Assembly: GCF_024693525.1 (NCBI RefSeq)
Contig: NZ_JAILKR010000052.1
Span: forward strand, 1-9,159
DNA from: Selenomonas sp.
GTDB taxonomy: Bacteria > Bacillota_C > Negativicutes > Selenomonadales > Selenomonadaceae
Direction of reading: 5' to 3'
Length of the DNA stretch: 9,159 nucleotides
Below, piece by piece: positions 7,079 to 9,159 of this stretch. Made by a program: the position numbers and the translations under genes. The number at the start of each line of letters is the position of its first letter. The stretch's first letter is position 1. Below the pieces are notes generated by a model that worked only from the letters and a program-made list of their open reading frames with translations, did not search any database and had not been told where the DNA came from.

Positions 7079-8587
7079 TTATTTTGCAAACACGCTGAGG
7101 TCGAGGCTGTTGAATCCTTCCAACAGATCTTTGACCTGGTCGGCGATTTCCTTTACGCCGCCTTCCTCACTGCTCTCCACATTGAGCGGCATGTTGGGAT
7201 CATGCAGGGACATGCGCAAGAGGGCCCAGCCATTGGGGAATACCAACCGCACGCCTTCATAGGAGGGTTTGGCTATCTTGATGCCCTTGGCCTCGGCCCG
7301 CTCTTCAAAGGTTTTCAAGACGCCGTTGCCATAGGCACGGAAATCCTCTTCCCCCTTGATTTTGATGCGGAACTCCTGGCTCTCCTGGGGTGCGCCAAGG
7401 TTCTTGACGAGGTCTGCCAGCTTGCGGCCAGCGGCTTTGGCTTTGGCAGCAGCCACCAGGAGTTTGACCGCCAGATAAGCGCCATCATCCAGGTAGTAGT
7501 TTTCGGACAGGGCCCCGTGGCCGGAAGTCTCAATAGCCAGCGGCGATACCACTCCCGCCTTGTTCTGACGGATGCACTCATCGATGACATTCTTATAGCC
7601 GCGCATGTAACGCAGATGCTTGAGGCCCAGGTCTTTTTCCAGGAACTCCGTCAGTTCATCGCTGGTGACGGAGTCGGTGATGATCGTGCTGCCCGGATAC
7701 TCCGGAGCCAGGATGGCCGCCATCATGCCGATGAGCTCATTGCGGCTGATTTCCTTGCCGTTCTTGAGTACGGCACTCATGCGGTCAACGTCCGTATCGA
7801 AAATCAGGCCCAGGTCAGCGCGATTGTCGAGGACCGCCTGACGAATGGCCGCCATGGCCTGCTTGTTCTCTGGGTTTGGAATGTGATTAGGGAAATGTCC
7901 ATCCGGCTCCAGGAAAGCACTGCCTGTCGTATCAGCCCCTAAACGGCCCAAGACCTGGGTGGCAAAGAAGCCGCCGGCACCGTTGCCGGCATCGACTACA
8001 ATATGCATACCTTTGAGGGGTTCATTTTCGCCCCCCAGCGCCTCACGGATTTTCTTGCGCAGATGATGACCATAGCGCTCCATGAGGTTGTAGCGCTGAG
8101 CTTTGGAACGCTCTCCTTCCATAACCGGGTAGCGGGAGGCATTCTGCAGAATCGTGATGATGTCCTCATGTTCCACGCCACCGTCTTTGGTGAAGAATTT
8201 CATGCCATTGCGGTTATAGGGCAAATGGCTGGCGGTAATCATAAGGGAACCGTCCATCTGCGTCTCCGGGAATACCGTGGACATGAACATGGCTGGCGTC
8301 GATGCCATGCTGCAGTCGACGGTGACGACACCATGGGCCGTCAAAGCTTTTAAGACTTCACGCTTGAGGTCATGTCCCGTCAGGCGGGAGTCACGGCCTA
8401 CCGCAATGCGCAAATCCTTCTTGGCTTTTCCCGTGCGCTCAGCCAGAAACTCCACAAAGCCCGAAGTTATGACATTGGCTGCATCCGTAGTCAATGTCAC
8501 CGGTTCATCGGCCACGCCCTCCATAGCGACACCGCGAACATCGCTGCCATTTGCAAGTTTCATCAGGTTTTTCTCTGGGATAATCAT
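7079..8587 (-). CDS. Phosphoglucomutase/phosphomannomutase (alpha-D-phosphohexomutase superfamily)
   Basis: This enzyme interconverts 6-phospho and 1-phospho hexoses, feeding nucleotide-sugar, polysaccharide and envelope synthesis. The superfamily motifs appear in order (numbering from the ATG at 8587, 502 aa): phosphoserine loop TASHLPYNRNGMKFF (118-132, S120), metal site DTDVDR (264-269), RGYKNVI (329-335), sugar-recognition loop ETSGHGA (353-359), and a C-terminal phosphate-binding region around NGWALLRMS. The phosphoserine loop reads SHLPYNRNG instead of the commoner SHNPxxYNG, and the sugar loop has TSGH rather than EMSGH, so glucose versus mannose preference cannot be told. A TTG codon immediately upstream (8590) could extend it by one residue, but GAGGGGG (8601-8595) sits 7 nt from the ATG, which I prefer. 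The gene is monocistronic, with its own promoter region and a strong terminator. Confidence 0.93.
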   Translation of the reverse strand: MIIPEKNLMKLANGSDVRGVAMEGVADEPVTLTTDAANVITSGFVEFLAERTGKAKKDLRIAVGRDSRLTGHDLKREVLKALTAHGVVTVDCSMASTPAMFMSTVFPETQMDGSLMITASHLPYNRNGMKFFTKDGGVEHEDIITILQNASRYPVMEGERSKAQRYNLMERYGHHLRKKIREALGGENEPLKGMHIVVDAGNGAGGFFATQVLGRLGADTTGSAFLEPDGHFPNHIPNPENKQAMAAIRQAVLDNRADLGLIFDTDVDRMSAVLKNGKEISRNELIGMMAAILAPEYPGSTIITDSVTSDELTEFLEKDLGLKHLRYMRGYKNVIDECIRQNKAGVVSPLAIETSGHGALSENYYLDDGAYLAVKLLVAAAKAKAAGRKLADLVKNLGAPQESQEFRIKIKGEEDFRAYGNGVLKTFEERAEAKGIKIAKPSYEGVRLVFPNGWALLRMSLHDPNMPLNVESSEEGGVKEIADQVKDLLEGFNSLDLSVFAK

Positions 8588-8642
8588 CAAAATGCCCCCT
8601 CAGCAATTAATCAAGATAGGATAACTATCATCGTTACTATCT

Positions 8643-8672
8643 ATGATAATATGTATTCCCTATGAATTGCAA
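8643..8672 (-). promoter_or_regulatory. Probable promoter of the phosphohexomutase gene
   Basis: On the minus strand TTGCAA (8672-8667) and TATCAT (8648-8643) are separated by 18 bp and lie about 55 bp before the start codon in an AT-rich stretch. An overlapping TATTAT at 15-bp spacing is an alternative -10. The match is moderate, so the exact hexamers are uncertain. Confidence 0.45.
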
Positions 8673-8715
8673 ATTTTCCTGTTATTTTAATTTTTCTCCA
8701 GAAACAAAATTACAG

Positions 8716-8730
8716 TTTGTAGGTTACAAA
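8716..8730. promoter_or_regulatory. 15-bp dyad TTTGTA-GGT-TACAAA upstream of the mutase promoter
   Basis: A perfect 6-bp inverted repeat around a 3-bp centre lies about 44 bp upstream of the proposed -35. It has the size and symmetry of a dimeric regulator site, but I do not recognise the regulator. In this AT-rich stretch chance is a real alternative. Confidence 0.3.
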
Positions 8731-8753
8731 AATCTCATTCGAAGCAGCTCTTC

Positions 8754-8953
8754 GCCACCGCTAGGGACAGTGCCAACACTACGCGGGAGATGTTTTTCTA
8801 AACGAAATTTTTATCTTTAATTACGCATCGAAAAAGTTGCAAAACGCGCTTCGCTTGAACGGTAGCAATTTTTCGACGAACGGTGAGGATAAAAATTTCG
8901 TTCTTCACGAAAAACATCAAACGCTTCGTTTATGGCACTGCCCCAGCGGCGGC
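8754..8953. repeat. Complete ~200-bp imperfect palindromic element (element 1)
   Basis: Paired arms from the outside inwards are: GC-rich 8754-8775 with 8933-8953 (one bulge, about three mismatches), a perfect 10 bp (8789-8798 with 8909-8918), a perfect 15 bp AACGAAATTTTTATC (8801-8815 with 8888-8902), and an apical stem with one bulge (8828-8840 with 8865-8876). The apical loop is about 24 nt (8841-8864). Nothing in it looks coding. The architecture suits a MITE- or REP-like dispersed element, or a large structured intergenic RNA. The outer arms resemble those of the split element at the window ends, which points to a repeat family. Confidence 0.8.
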
Positions 8954-8994
8954 TGAGTCTGTGGCAAGTTTCGCGGGGCTACCCCCTCCGAGGG

Positions 8995-9159
8995 CGCAGC
9001 AATTCGTGCCGGCTTTAACCGAGGCGGCGGGGGCCCCAGTACCATAAGCGTAGCCTTGACGTTCCGCGTGAAGCAAGAAATTTTTGCCTGCGTTCTCGTT
9101 GGAAAAGCAGTTTCGTCCAAGCGAAGCGCGTTTAACTGTTTTCCAACTCTTAATTAAAA
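8995..9159. repeat. Left arm and apical hairpin of a second palindromic element (element 2)
   Basis: The segment contains a complete apical hairpin: 9098-9106 pairs with 9139-9147 (9 bp), and after a one-base bulge 9108-9112 pairs with 9134-9138, with a 21-nt loop (9113-9133). Its outer parts are complementary to the other end of the window: 9074-9089 to 25-40 (16 of 16), the CAGTACCA near 9038 to 66-73, the GC-rich block near 9023-9033 to 77-87, and 8995-9005 to 91-101 (10 of 11). Element 2 is therefore split between the two window ends. Confidence 0.75.
9135..9159. repeat. Terminal direct repeat, right copy
   Basis: This is an exact copy of bases 1-25. It forms the 3' side of the apical stem of element 2 plus part of the following internal loop, so joining at this repeat restores the element. 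Confidence 0.95.

Larger units (their letters stand above)
8673..9159. other. Long non-coding region upstream of the mutase gene
   Basis: About 490 bp between the mutase promoter region and the right window edge hold no credible gene. Bases 8673-8753 are AT-rich with one small dyad. The rest is the complete palindromic element 1, a 41-bp GC-rich spacer (8954-8994) and the left part of element 2. Short motifs recur on both strands, including CGCTTCG/CGAAGCG variants and TGGYACTG followed by a C-rich run. Confidence 0.75.

Noticed and set aside
7055..7942. 295-codon open frame on the plus strand opposite the phosphohexomutase
   Set aside because: It is a shadow of the real gene with no recognisable motif, and it begins inside the mutase terminator.
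8754..8953. Element 1 as a simple intrinsic terminator
   Set aside because: It is far too large, its GC-rich arms are at the base with AT-rich stems above, and no U-tract follows the basal stem on either strand.
8917..9120. 67-codon minus-strand open frame in the right non-coding region
   Set aside because: It starts with TTG, has no good ribosome-binding site, runs through the arms of both palindromes, and its composition is explained by the repeats.
1..9159. Plasmid or phage origin for the sequence because of dnaB and matching ends
   Set aside because: Gene order and content (DUF2232, gdpP, rplI, lonC, dnaB) are core chromosomal, and there is no replication initiator, partition, mobilisation or phage gene. 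Circularity itself remains open and is reported as a finding.
8754..9159. CRISPR array or tRNA/rRNA gene in the right non-coding region
   Set aside because: There are no regularly spaced direct repeats, and the structure is one or two large palindromes without cloverleaf features or rRNA-like sequence.

Overview
The window carries six genes, all on the minus strand, in coding DNA of moderately high GC. They read as ordinary chromosomal housekeeping genes of a Firmicutes (Bacillota) bacterium. The order DUF2232 membrane protein - GdpP-type c-di-AMP phosphodiesterase - ribosomal protein L9 - LonC-type protease - DnaB helicase is a known Firmicutes core arrangement. A LonC next to rplI and dnaB, together with the protein style, makes me favour a Negativicutes/Selenomonadales-like host. 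That placement is inference and cannot be fixed from the sequence alone.

Layout, read in the direction of transcription (right to left): a phosphoglucomutase/phosphomannomutase-family gene (8587-7079) has its own probable promoter and ends at a near-ideal intrinsic terminator (7065-7027). About 40 bp further on, an extended -10 promoter (7010-6982) starts a compact five-gene unit: DUF2232 (6924-5962), gdpP (5950-3941), rplI (3969-3526, overlapping gdpP), lonC (3520-1550) and dnaB (1517-189). Intergenic gaps are at most 32 bp, and the unit closes with an intrinsic terminator at 173-142. It groups second-messenger breakdown, translation, regulated proteolysis and replicative DNA unwinding in one transcript.

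The two ends are non-coding and are the most unusual part. About 570 bp upstream of the mutase gene (8591-9159) and about 140 bp downstream of dnaB (1-141) carry no credible gene. They do carry large imperfect palindromes. One complete element (about 8754-8953, roughly 200 bp) has GC-rich basal arms, a perfect 15-bp AT-rich stem and a loop. A second, related element is split: its left arm is at the right end of the window and its right arm at the left end.

The first 25 bases and the last 25 bases are identical, and joining the ends there reconstitutes the second palindrome. Either the sequence is circular or tandem with a unit of 9134 bp, or (more likely given the gene content) a chromosomal segment is bounded by two same-orientation copies of a dispersed palindromic repeat and was closed by assembly. 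The apical loops of the two elements are complementary to each other over 18 of 19 bases. I see no CRISPR array, tRNA, rRNA, transposase or phage gene. Beyond the palindrome family I see no evidence for a new multi-gene system.
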